Below, piece by piece: positions 8,217 through 16,531 of a DNA stretch of 64,000 nt (the first letter of the stretch is position 1; each line of letters begins with the position of its first letter). The stretch spans positions 1,116,001 through 1,180,000 of the forward strand of contig JAOZHS010000001.1 in assembly GCA_026014745.1 (NCBI GenBank), read 5' to 3'. A program made the position numbers and the translations under genes. Below the pieces are notes generated by a model. The model was not told the origin of the DNA and ran no database searches. It saw only the letters and a program-made list of their open reading frames with translations. This DNA comes from Candidatus Bathyarchaeota archaeon. Lineage in GTDB: Archaea; Thermoproteota; Bathyarchaeia; Bathyarchaeales; Bathycorpusculaceae.

Positions 8217-9842
8217 ATGTTTGAAGCAGACCGACAGCTTCAAGAAAGCCAAAAAATATTTCAAGAAACCGTTGAACGCGCCGAAAACGCGTTTAGAAAC
8301 GGCGATTTGAAAGCGGTTTTGGCCTGGGCAAAAATAGCCGCGCATTTCGCGTTTGTTCGGCACCCAGGGTTCTATGTGAGTGCGGAACTGGAGAGTTTGT
8401 TGCTTGAAGTAGCGCAGGTTCTAGAAAGGGAACCCATCGATATTGATTCGCCCATAGCTCGTGGTTTAAAAACCAAAGACTACGGAAAAATGCGGTTTCT
8501 TTTCGTCGTTACAGAGAGTTACAATAGCGGCGGTCACACCCCCTTTATTGCCCGCTGGATACAAAACACCTCCGACAACTCTATTCACAGCTTAGTATCT
8601 ACCGCCCACAACGGCGATTTACCTGACATATTAACTGACGCCATAACCAAATCTGGCGGATGGCATTATACCCTCCCTGAGTTAACCCCGAATCTGCCTG
8701 AACAGACCTATCTGCTGCGTGCCTTCGCCCGTGACTGGGCCGATGTTGTTGTGCTTTTTGTTCACCCCTTTGACCCCTTGCCCACCGCAGCGTTTGGCAT
8801 AACCGATTGCCCCCCCGTCATGTACTGCAACCACGCCGACCACGCGTTCTGGGTAGGCAGTAGCGTAGCCGATGTAATTGTAGACTATCACACTCAAGGC
8901 AGCATCCTAAGCGCGAAGCGACGAGGACGCTCAAACAACAAACTCTTACCCATACCACTAATAAAACCAGAACCTGCACAAAGCGGCTTCGTTTTGCGCA
9001 ACACCCTAAACATAAGCAACAACGACACAGTCTTGTTGACTGTTGGGCGAGACGAAAAGTTTCTGCCATTCGGAAAAATCAACTTCCTTGAGGTCATGGT
9101 GGACACACTCAAACGCTATCCAAACGTGCGCCTTTTTGCGGTGGGTCCTGAACCCCGTGGCGTTTGGAAACAGGCTTCCGCAATGGTTGAAGGACGCATT
9201 CAAGCGTTAGGAACTGTAGATCGCGACTTTTTAGACTTATTTTATGGGGCGGCAGATTTGTTTGTACCAAGTTTTCCCTGTGGAAGCGGAACTGCACTCT
9301 TAGAAGCAGGAATGCACGGGTTACCGATTATTGGGTATGATTATGCACCTTTGCCTCATATCAGCGGCGCCGACGACGTATCCTTTAGAGATGCACCTGT
9401 ACATACACAGTCGATTGGAGAATTCAAAGACATCTTAGAAAACGCGCTCAACAACTTGGCTGCATATCAAGTCAAAGCCCAAGTGGTTCAGGAGAATATT
9501 TTGCGTGACCATTGCCCGCCCGGATGGAACAAATACCTCGATGATGTGCTGCAGGCGTTGCCTTCTCAGCATGGCATCCAAACACCCCAACCCATCCCCG
9601 CCCAAAGTGAGTACGCCGACCATTACTTGGCATATTTAGATTCGCAGATGATGGGTGACGAGTTACCTGAACTTTCCTTTAGTCGCCTTGTCCGCGCCTA
9701 CGCGGTTCACTTGTCCCGTTCTGAGGCTAGAAATGCGCAAGCCAAAAGTTTGCTGCGGGCTTTTGGGCAAGTTGATGGGACACGGCAGTCAAAGCAGTAT
9801 TTGATGGGTTGCATGGAGTTTGTAACTTCCACCCTTAAGTAG
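8217..9842 (+). CDS. Glycosyltransferase, GT4-like, with N-terminal helical extension
   Basis: A 541-residue protein with a strong ribosome site (AAGGAGG at 8204-8210). Residues 1-80 are a charged helical extension. From about residue 95 (MRFLFVVTESYNSGGHTPFIARWI) it has a GT-B Rossmann fold. The second Rossmann domain shows TVGRDEKFLPFGKINFLEV, VRLFAVGPE, and DLFVPSFPCGSGTALLEAGMHGLPIIGYD near residues 345-375, the donor-binding loop with the conserved Glu. The tail of about 100 residues after residue 440 has no recognised domain. It probably adds one sugar in the surface glycan made by this cluster. Confidence 0.8.
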   Translation: MFEADRQLQESQKIFQETVERAENAFRNGDLKAVLAWAKIAAHFAFVRHPGFYVSAELESLLLEVAQVLEREPIDIDSPIARGLKTKDYGKMRFLFVVTESYNSGGHTPFIARWIQNTSDNSIHSLVSTAHNGDLPDILTDAITKSGGWHYTLPELTPNLPEQTYLLRAFARDWADVVVLFVHPFDPLPTAAFGITDCPPVMYCNHADHAFWVGSSVADVIVDYHTQGSILSAKRRGRSNNKLLPIPLIKPEPAQSGFVLRNTLNISNNDTVLLTVGRDEKFLPFGKINFLEVMVDTLKRYPNVRLFAVGPEPRGVWKQASAMVEGRIQALGTVDRDFLDLFYGAADLFVPSFPCGSGTALLEAGMHGLPIIGYDYAPLPHISGADDVSFRDAPVHTQSIGEFKDILENALNNLAAYQVKAQVVQENILRDHCPPGWNKYLDDVLQALPSQHGIQTPQPIPAQSEYADHYLAYLDSQMMGDELPELSFSRLVRAYAVHLSRSEARNAQAKSLLRAFGQVDGTRQSKQYLMGCMEFVTSTLK

Positions 9843-9865
9843 AAAATTTTTTGGAGAGGTTAATT

Positions 9866-10768
9866 TTGAGTTTGGTTAGTTTAGTTAAAATTTCTAAAGA
9901 TGCCCCTTTTCCGATGAAGCAGTCGATCTCTGAGGCCCTAAACTGCATAAACTATCATTTAGACAAGAAAATCAGAAAAGTAGTCATTAAGCCTAACCTC
10001 TGCTATTACTGGGACAGTAGCACAGGACAAACCACCGAACCCCAATTTGTAGCCGAACTCATTGATTATTTGCGTGAAGAAATCAACCCCGATATAGACA
10101 TAGCCATCGTTGAATCCGATGCGTCAGCGATGCGTTGCAAGTACGCTTTTCGCATGCTCGGCTACGAGGACATCGCTGCAGCAGAGAATGTTCGCCTTGT
10201 TAACTTGTCCGAAGATGAATATGACAGCGTAGATGTACCCTGCGACGGGAACGTCTACAACTTTAAAGTACCCAAAACCATAAGCGACGCCGACATTCGC
10301 ATAAACATCGCTCACATCAAATACACGGTTAGCCCCATCAAACTGACCTGCGCACTCAAAAACATCTTCGGCTGCAACCCCGACCCCAAGAAATTCAAGT
10401 ACCACATTGACCTCGGACACGTCATCGTGGCATTAAACAAAGCCATGAAATTTGACCTCCACATAATCGACAACAACATCGCTGCAGGCATAGCTCCAAG
10501 GCGTATGGGACTGGTTATGGCGAGTCAAGACCCCGTTGCTCTTGACAATGTTGCGGCTAAAATTGCGTGGCTCAACCCCGACAAAATCCCCTATTTCCAG
10601 CTTGCAGAGCAGGAGGGTCTTGGAAAACGTGACTACGTCACCTGCGGCGAACCGTTGAGTACGTTTAAGGCGATTTATCCTAAACCGAACTATTCAATGA
10701 AGAGTAAAGATAACGCGCTCAAAATTTTGGTTGGCGTTGGATTGGGGAAACGGTTGGGACTCGAGTAG
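9866..10768 (+). CDS. DUF362 domain protein
   Basis: A 300-residue protein. The TTG at 9866 is chosen over the TTG at 9851 because GGAGAGG at 9852-9858 lies at good spacing before it. DUF362 blocks are visible: VVIKPNLCYY, IAIVESDA, ADIRINIAHIKYT, the core CALKNIFGCNPDPKKFKYH, HIIDNNIAAG and MASQDPVALDNVAAKIA. DUF362 proteins often accompany iron-sulfur or metabolic enzymes, but their reaction is not settled; no ferredoxin motif is present here. It sits 11 bp before a Gfo/Idh/MocA oxidoreductase inside the glycan operon, which suggests the two act together on a sugar intermediate (inference only). Confidence 0.82.
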   Translation: MSLVSLVKISKDAPFPMKQSISEALNCINYHLDKKIRKVVIKPNLCYYWDSSTGQTTEPQFVAELIDYLREEINPDIDIAIVESDASAMRCKYAFRMLGYEDIAAAENVRLVNLSEDEYDSVDVPCDGNVYNFKVPKTISDADIRINIAHIKYTVSPIKLTCALKNIFGCNPDPKKFKYHIDLGHVIVALNKAMKFDLHIIDNNIAAGIAPRRMGLVMASQDPVALDNVAAKIAWLNPDKIPYFQLAEQEGLGKRDYVTCGEPLSTFKAIYPKPNYSMKSKDNALKILVGVGLGKRLGLE

Positions 10769-10779
10769 GAGGCAATAGA

Positions 10780-11763
10780 ATGGATTCTGTAAGGTTAGGC
10801 ATTGTGGGGTTAGGTTTCATCGGGCAACTCCACATGCGACATGCCTTGATGGCTCCAAACGCTAAGGTAGTGGCAGTCGCGGACACCTCTACGGTTGCTT
10901 TGAAGCGCGCCAAAGCCGCAGGCATAGAGAAAACCTACACCGACTATAGCGAAATGTTCCAAGACCCAACCATCGACGCCGTCGTAGTTTCCTTGCCGAC
11001 GCATCTACATCTTGGATGCGTAGTTAAGGCGGCAGAAGCAAAAAAGCACATTTTCCTCGAAAAACCCATCGCAACTACCATCTGGGAAGGCAAAGAAATC
11101 CTCGATGCCGCCGAACAAAACCATGTCAAGTTGATGATGGGGTATCCGATGCGGTTTAACCGGCACTTTAAGCAGGTCAAATCAGACCTCGACGACGGCT
11201 TGCTGGGCGAAGTAGAGAATGCGCATGCCACCTATGTGAGTTCAGGTCCCTTCTTTCACCGTGCTGATGGGCATTCTCCGGTGCCTGTTCCTGACTGGTG
11301 GTTTAACCTGCAGTTGACGGGCGGCGGGGTTTTGATGGATTTGGGTTGTCATCTGTTTAATTTGCTGAGATGGTGGTTCGGCGAAATCCTCGACGTTAAG
11401 GCACAGTTTGGGCATCGGTTACGTATGGATTTTGAAGACTCCGCCATGTGTCTGGCGCGGTTTGAGTCGGGTTCGATTGCCGTAGTGAATGTGGGTTGGT
11501 TTTCGCAGGAGTATCTTTTACGGCTCGACTTGTTAGGCAGCGTTAGGAATGTTTCGGTTTCGCATGCACCATCTTCTGGGGCATCGAATATTTATCAAAT
11601 GCTAACCAAGGGGATAACCGCGTTTAATCAGCCGCATTTTGATGAACTCCAATACTTCATAAACTGTATAGCCAAAGATGAGTTTCCCTCTCCGTCGGGT
11701 CTGGATGGGTTGCGTGATTTAGAAGCCATCCTCAAGGCGTATAATAACCAAATAATCCTCTAA
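10780..11763 (+). CDS. Gfo/Idh/MocA family oxidoreductase
   Basis: A 327-residue NAD(P)-dependent sugar dehydrogenase-type protein. The N-terminal Rossmann fold starts LGIVGLGFIGQLHMRHA, followed by VVAVADTS, VVSLPTHLH and the family hallmark FLEKPIA near residues 93-98. The C-terminal substrate domain has GYPMRFNRHF and GGGVLMDLGCHLFNLLRWWFGE, where the His in the GCH turn is the usual catalytic-region residue. Family members oxidise or reduce sugar hydroxyl or keto groups. It follows the DUF362 gene closely with a GGAGG site and belongs to the glycan operon. Confidence 0.9.
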   Translation: MDSVRLGIVGLGFIGQLHMRHALMAPNAKVVAVADTSTVALKRAKAAGIEKTYTDYSEMFQDPTIDAVVVSLPTHLHLGCVVKAAEAKKHIFLEKPIATTIWEGKEILDAAEQNHVKLMMGYPMRFNRHFKQVKSDLDDGLLGEVENAHATYVSSGPFFHRADGHSPVPVPDWWFNLQLTGGGVLMDLGCHLFNLLRWWFGEILDVKAQFGHRLRMDFEDSAMCLARFESGSIAVVNVGWFSQEYLLRLDLLGSVRNVSVSHAPSSGASNIYQMLTKGITAFNQPHFDELQYFINCIAKDEFPSPSGLDGLRDLEAILKAYNNQIIL

Positions 11764-11784
11764 AACAGGCTGCAGGGTTTTTTT

Positions 11785-13488
11785 ATGGATAAGGCATTAG
11801 AGCTCGGCAAATCTTCTGCGCTGGGAAGCTTTCACCTCCTAATAGGAGTGGTAGGCGGCACTGTCATACTCGCCGTAGGCACCCTGATACTGGCTACGTT
11901 GCTGTCCCCCGAAGGCGTCGGACTCTACGGCATGGCTCTTATACCATTCACCATGATTAGCTTCTTCCGAGACTGGGGCATAAACAACGCCCTAATCCAA
12001 AAAATCGCCAGCCTAAAAGCCCAAGGCAAAACTGAAGAAATCCACGACGTCATCGTCTCAGGTATAGTTTTTGAAATTATCACTGGCGCCGCGCTTGCGT
12101 TGGTCTGCTTTGGTTTGGCTTGGCCCCTTGCGTATATCCTGAGCCCAGCCGACGTGTCCGAGTTAAGCGTCTACATTGAGTTGTCAGCGTTGGCTGTGTT
12201 TACGGGTGCGCTTATTTCAGCGGCAGGCGGCATCTTTGTCGGGTTTGAACGCATGAAACTCAACAGTTTCGCCCAAATCTTCCAAGCAGTCATAAAAACC
12301 GCGTTGGGTCCGTTGCTGATTATTTTGGGGTTTGGAGTGTTTGGCGCGGTATTTGCCGCTGTTGTCTCTTTGGTTGCCACGGGAATAGTCTGCATATTGC
12401 TTGTGTATTTCTATCTGTTTAGACCTCTCAAGAAGAGTAAGGTTGGCAGATGTGACATCAAAAAAACCCTCAAACCCATGATTAGCTTCGGTCTTCCCCT
12501 AACCGTCTCCAACGTCGTGATAGGTGTGTTGCCGCAGTTTTTCACCTTTGTGATGGCGGCGTATGCGGGCACTTGGATGATGGGTAACTATTTTGCAGGA
12601 ACCTACTTCGCCGTGATTTTGACGTTTGTGTCCTTTCCCATCCAAACCGTCCTGTTCCCGATGTTCTCTAAAGTTAACCCCGATACCGAACCCAAACTCG
12701 TCAAAACCGTTTTCGCATCCTCAATCAAATACACCGCCCTACTCCTTGTACCCGCCACCATGCTCTTAATCACCCTAGCTGAACCACTGGTTAACACTCT
12801 TTTTCCCGCTGAAGGCATTCTCCAATCCCTCTTTGTCGCCAACGCCGCCCCCAAATACCCCTACGCACCCATATTTTTGATCCTCTCAATTCTTGTGGAC
12901 CTGTTGGTTTTAATTGGCAACATCAGCTTGGTAGTTTTCCAAAGTGGCGTCGGGCAAACCCGACAAGTCATGAAACAAAGTATTCTGTCATTGGCGGTTG
13001 GGTTGCCGCTTGCCTACGGTTTAGTTGCCTACTTTGCAGAGGTAGGCGGTCCAGCTCTTGCGGTGGTAGGCGGCATAATCGGCGCTATGATTGCAAATTT
13101 TCCAGGTATGTTTTGGGGGCTCTCGTGGATATGGCGAAAATACGGCGTAAAAGCGGATTTTGTTTCCTCCGCAAAAATATTTTTGGCATCTTTGATTGCC
13201 TCAGGAGCAACTTACCTCCTCATAACCGTGCTAAGCATAGCCTACTGGGTTATCTCGCTGATCGTTGGTGCGGTTGTGTTTTTGTTGGTGTTCTTGACAA
13301 CGGCTCCAGTCATAGGGGCTGTCAACCAAATGGACATCGACAATTTCCGAACAATGTTTTCAGGCTTAGGCATAATCGCAAAACCCATAAACCTAACTTT
13401 AGGCTTCATGCGACGCATGTGCAAACCCATAAAGCCACAACCACACCCAACCGAACAGTTGCCAAAAAATCAAACCGACTTGACATAA
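11785..13488 (+). CDS. Polysaccharide flippase (Wzx/MATE-like, MOP superfamily)
   Basis: A 567-residue integral membrane protein with about 12-14 hydrophobic helices. The N-terminus LGKSSALGSFHLLIGVVGGTVILAVGTLILATLLSPEGVGLYGMA and the repeat of this topology near residues 230-270 (ISFGLPLTVSNVVIGVLPQF) are typical of MOP-superfamily exporters. The C-terminal tail after residue 530 is polar and Pro/Gln-rich. It would flip a lipid-linked oligosaccharide from the cytosolic to the outer face, the export step of the cluster. It is the last gene of the continuous glycan run. Confidence 0.88.
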   Translation: MDKALELGKSSALGSFHLLIGVVGGTVILAVGTLILATLLSPEGVGLYGMALIPFTMISFFRDWGINNALIQKIASLKAQGKTEEIHDVIVSGIVFEIITGAALALVCFGLAWPLAYILSPADVSELSVYIELSALAVFTGALISAAGGIFVGFERMKLNSFAQIFQAVIKTALGPLLIILGFGVFGAVFAAVVSLVATGIVCILLVYFYLFRPLKKSKVGRCDIKKTLKPMISFGLPLTVSNVVIGVLPQFFTFVMAAYAGTWMMGNYFAGTYFAVILTFVSFPIQTVLFPMFSKVNPDTEPKLVKTVFASSIKYTALLLVPATMLLITLAEPLVNTLFPAEGILQSLFVANAAPKYPYAPIFLILSILVDLLVLIGNISLVVFQSGVGQTRQVMKQSILSLAVGLPLAYGLVAYFAEVGGPALAVVGGIIGAMIANFPGMFWGLSWIWRKYGVKADFVSSAKIFLASLIASGATYLLITVLSIAYWVISLIVGAVVFLLVFLTTAPVIGAVNQMDIDNFRTMFSGLGIIAKPINLTLGFMRRMCKPIKPQPHPTEQLPKNQTDLT

Positions 13489-13564
13489 GCCTTAAAGCGA
13501 ACGGTTGCCTAAGTCAATATCAAGGAAATTCTCGTTTTTTAAGTGTTAAAGGTGGATTTTTTTT

Positions 13565-14371
13565 TTGCAAAAACTCAAACCTATTCGTAAAAAGTCTTCT
13601 GCGCTTTTGAGGGCGGCAGGCGTTTTCTTAGTCGCCGGTGCCTTCCTATTTTTGTTTTCCATATTTTTCGAAGTCCAAGTCGCTGCCTTCATTGGGTTAG
13701 GCTTGGTTTTTTGGGGCGCGATATTTGCGGCGACTCAAACTAACCGATACGTAGAAACAACTCTTCTTGACTCCACCGCCAAATCCTCCTATGCCACCAT
13801 GGAACGCGTCATGAATGACCTCAAATTCACTGGACACGCATACTATCTACCCGCATACCCCCAAGACGTCACCATCCCCGAATATCTCAAACCCCTACGA
13901 GAACCCGTGGTTTTCATAGCTGAAGACTTCGACGGCAAGCCCTCCGTGGATGAAATAGCAGAGGGCAAATTAATATCAGACAAAACCCAAGGCATATTCA
14001 TCGCGTCGCCTGGTGCGGGTTTGATGGCGCATCTAGAAAAGCAGCTTCAAATGGATTTTAGCAAGGCAACAATGGATGAACTGATATCGATTCTTCCGCG
14101 TAGCTTGACCGATGGATTAAGTTTAGCACGGTCAGTGAACATGACGGTTACGCCGGGCGGCGTGGATTTTAAGGGGTCGGGAATTGTTTATGAAAGCCTC
14201 TATCGCCCTGAAGCGCCACTGAAAAGTGTTAGCATCTTAGGTTGCCCTGTTGTAAGTGCAGTCGCAAGCGCCCTTGCCAAAACCAGCGGCAGAACCGTAA
14301 CCATAACTGACCAGGTTCTATCGCGTGGGGGAACTAAAGTGCGGTTTGAGTTTTTGGGTGAAAAAGCATGA
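13565..14371 (+). CDS. Membrane-anchored protein of unknown function
   Basis: A 268-residue protein with a TTG start. Two hydrophobic helices lie at residues 15-55 (AAGVFLVAGAFLFLFSIFF and AFIGLGLVFWGAIFAAT), followed by a soluble alpha/beta domain of about 200 residues with no Cys pairs or known catalytic motif. I do not recognise the family. Its ATGA stop/start overlap with the following 67-residue membrane protein shows that the two are translated together and probably form a complex. A T-rich run at 13548-13571 precedes it and may end the flippase transcript. Confidence 0.65.
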   Translation: MQKLKPIRKKSSALLRAAGVFLVAGAFLFLFSIFFEVQVAAFIGLGLVFWGAIFAATQTNRYVETTLLDSTAKSSYATMERVMNDLKFTGHAYYLPAYPQDVTIPEYLKPLREPVVFIAEDFDGKPSVDEIAEGKLISDKTQGIFIASPGAGLMAHLEKQLQMDFSKATMDELISILPRSLTDGLSLARSVNMTVTPGGVDFKGSGIVYESLYRPEAPLKSVSILGCPVVSAVASALAKTSGRTVTITDQVLSRGGTKVRFEFLGEKA

Positions 14372-14571
14372 TTTTTCCACTCACCATATCTGATTTAAGT
14401 TTGTGGCTGGCTGTAACCGCAATCATTTTGCTGGTGACTTCGGAGCTGATTTTTGCTTTGCCTGACACTGCACAGATTGCGCTGGATAAGCGATTGCTAC
14501 GGGGATGCGCGCTTGGGTGTGGTTTGGCTTTTCTGGTCACGGTGGGTCTAAAAATCATGAACATACCCTAG
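14368..14571 (+). CDS. Small two-helix membrane protein
   Basis: Sixty-seven residues with two predicted membrane helices (LWLAVTAIILLVTSELIFAL and GCALGCGLAFLVTVGLKIM) joined by a short loop holding DKRLLRG. It overlaps the preceding gene by 4 bp (ATGA), the best evidence that it is real and cotranslated. No family recognised. Its function is probably linked to the upstream membrane-anchored protein. Confidence 0.6.
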   Translation: MIFPLTISDLSLWLAVTAIILLVTSELIFALPDTAQIALDKRLLRGCALGCGLAFLVTVGLKIMNIP

Positions 14572-14624
14572 TACCTGCTGAGTAGCGCAGTTTCGTTTGG
14601 TTTTTGTGTGTTCGTTAGTTATTC

Positions 14625-14646
14625 TTGCAGCTTGAAAGTTGCAGCT
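14625..14646. repeat. Short direct repeat TTGCAGCT in intergenic region
   Basis: TTGCAGCT occurs at 14625-14632 and 14639-14646, a 14-bp period, in the 167-bp gap before the YdjM-like gene. A TATA-like GCTTAAATG lies about 45 bp downstream. It may be part of a regulatory site; evidence is limited to the repeat itself. Confidence 0.3.
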
Positions 14647-14738
14647 AACGCTCACCTAAACTTGACCCTAACTCTACCCTAACGCTTAAATGTGCAGCAA
14701 CCTCCCTTCTTTTGAAATCTCAAGGGGGAGAACACTGC

Positions 14739-15428
14739 TTGTATGCCGTTGGACATATGGCCCTTGCGTACCTTTTAGGTAAAAGCGCCGCGAAGGCACT
14801 CCACGAAAAAGTCAACGTTCCCATACTTCTGGTTCTTTCGATTCTCCCCGACATCGACATAATCTATGACTTTTTCACTGGCACCGAAATCCATCGTGGC
14901 CCCACCCACTCTATAATTTCTATAATCATTATCTTTATTCCCATCTTCATTCTGCTACGCAAAAAAGCAGTCCCCTACTTCTTAGCTATGATCTCCCACC
15001 CCATCCTATCAGACTTCATAGCGGGAGGACAACTACAACTACTCTGGCCCATAACTAACCAGGAGTTTGGGCTCCACGAATTAGGCGGACCCTACATCGA
15101 CATAACCGACCCCGCGAACCTCGCCCTCGAACTATCCTTGTTTGCTGTAGCCACAGTAATTCTATTTGCGTCGGGTGACTGGAAAGTCTTTTTCTCAAAC
15201 CAAAAAACCAACCTTGTCCTCATCATACCCATCGCCACGGTTCTGTTGCCCAGCACCCTTGGCTACCCCTTCACGATGCCCCTGATTTTGACAAGCCCGA
15301 TTCTTGCATTAGCCCACCTCTTCTATCTGGTGCTCTTCACCATTGCGGTAGTAAAAGCCTTGATACCCCTAGTCAGGCGCCTGTTTGGGTTGCAAACAAA
15401 AAATCCGCCGCCCAAATTGCCCGGGTAG
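14739..15428 (+). CDS. YdjM-like membrane-bound metal-dependent hydrolase
   Basis: About 229 residues from the TTG at 14739, which follows GGGGGAG (14724-14730) at 8 bp; the earlier TTG at 14712 has no such site and overlaps the ribosome site. The start YAVGHMALAYLLGKSAAK, then LPDIDIIYDF and HRGPTHSII give the conserved metal-ligand pattern (H, D-x-D, H, H) of the YdjM or DUF457 family. Several hydrophobic segments follow. Members are membrane-bound putative metal-dependent hydrolases whose substrates are unknown. No operon partner is evident. Confidence 0.82.
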   Translation: MYAVGHMALAYLLGKSAAKALHEKVNVPILLVLSILPDIDIIYDFFTGTEIHRGPTHSIISIIIIFIPIFILLRKKAVPYFLAMISHPILSDFIAGGQLQLLWPITNQEFGLHELGGPYIDITDPANLALELSLFAVATVILFASGDWKVFFSNQKTNLVLIIPIATVLLPSTLGYPFTMPLILTSPILALAHLFYLVLFTIAVVKALIPLVRRLFGLQTKNPPPKLPG

Positions 15429-15545
15429 CTTTGTATATTTGTAGTTTAAATAACGGAAGGGGCAGAGTCTGGGGGTAGTCATTTAATGCGCAATTACTCG
15501 AGTTTTTTGGTTTTTCTTGTTGATTTTGGGTTTTTCTTTTGGCAA

Positions 15546-15556
15546 AATTTATAACG
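15546..15556 (+). promoter_or_regulatory. TATA box for the polyferredoxin-hdrA operon
   Basis: AAATTTATAA lies about 85 bp upstream of the polyferredoxin ATG, which implies a leader of roughly 55-60 nt ending with a GGTGA ribosome site at 15622-15626. The preceding 60 bp are T-rich and may also end transcription from the left. Confidence 0.5.
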
Positions 15557-15634
15557 AAAACTATGCATTGCTTCACTATTCAATTGTGCGCGTGGACGTT
15601 TGTCTGCGTGACGTGATTCCTGGTGAACATGTAG

Positions 15635-16531
15635 ATGCCGTTAAAAACTAGTAAACAAGATGCGGCTGACCTTTTGACCTTGGAATGGGTTCTCCAAGTA
15701 AAGGCTTACCGATTAACATTAGATAGACGGCGATGCGTTGGCTGTCAAGTTTGTACTTTGGCCTGCCCCAAAGAAGCAGTCACCACCACCGAAGTGCCCC
15801 CCGTGGATGGGAAAGCTCAACATCGCCATGTCGATATTGACCTAAAAAAATGCAACTTCTGCGCCATATGCGACTTAACCTGCCCCTTTGGCGCCATAAA
15901 AGTAACCCAAAACGGCGTCCACACCCCCGCGGTGCTCGCCAAAGACAGCTACCCCCAACTCACCCGCGAAATCGAAACCGAAACCACCAAATGCCCCCCC
16001 GAATGCACCAAATGCGAAGAAACCTGCCCCCTGCACTTAATCAAAGTCACCAAAACCAGCGACGAACCAGCCAAAACGCAGGTCGCCATCCAAAAAGAAG
16101 CTTGTCCCACCTGCACCCTATGCGCGCATGAGTGTCCCGTTTCGACGATTCATGTTAAGAAAACCTTTGAGGGCGCCCTCTCAGTGGACGCTGACAAGTG
16201 CCCCAAGGGATGCCACAAATGTGTTGATGTCTGCCCCATCCCGGGCACCCTGACCTTGGGTGAGGATGGAAAAGTCCAAGCAGAATCCGCCACCTGCGTC
16301 TTCTGCGGTGCATGTCTAAACGTCTGCCCCCAGCCCGAAGCACTCCATGTCCACCGCAGCCGCATCCACCACGCAGCAATCCACTCAGGTGCATGGAACA
16401 AAACCCTTGAAAGACTCACATCCTGCGCGGATGCCGCCAAGGAATTTCGCACTCAAGCTTGCGAAAACCGTAAATTAGCAATCGCGAAACGTCTTCAACT
16501 TGAGGGACGCAACAACAATGAGCACACCTAA
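15635..16531 (+). CDS. Polyferredoxin with six [4Fe-4S] cluster motifs
   Basis: A 298-residue Cys-rich protein. Six cluster motifs are visible in order: CVGCQVCTLACP (from residue 35), CNFCAICDLTCP, CPPECTKCEETCP, CPTCTLCAHECP, CPKGCHKCVDVCP and CVFCGACLNVCP. The third and fifth have CX3CX2CX3C spacing instead of CX2CX2CX3C, so the protein reads as three two-cluster ferredoxin units. It should carry electrons in the cytosol. The last 14 bp overlap the hdrA start, so it is most likely the electron donor or acceptor of that HdrA. The tail after residue 260 is helical with two further Cys residues. Confidence 0.9.
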   Translation: MPLKTSKQDAADLLTLEWVLQVKAYRLTLDRRRCVGCQVCTLACPKEAVTTTEVPPVDGKAQHRHVDIDLKKCNFCAICDLTCPFGAIKVTQNGVHTPAVLAKDSYPQLTREIETETTKCPPECTKCEETCPLHLIKVTKTSDEPAKTQVAIQKEACPTCTLCAHECPVSTIHVKKTFEGALSVDADKCPKGCHKCVDVCPIPGTLTLGEDGKVQAESATCVFCGACLNVCPQPEALHVHRSRIHHAAIHSGAWNKTLERLTSCADAAKEFRTQACENRKLAIAKRLQLEGRNNNEHT

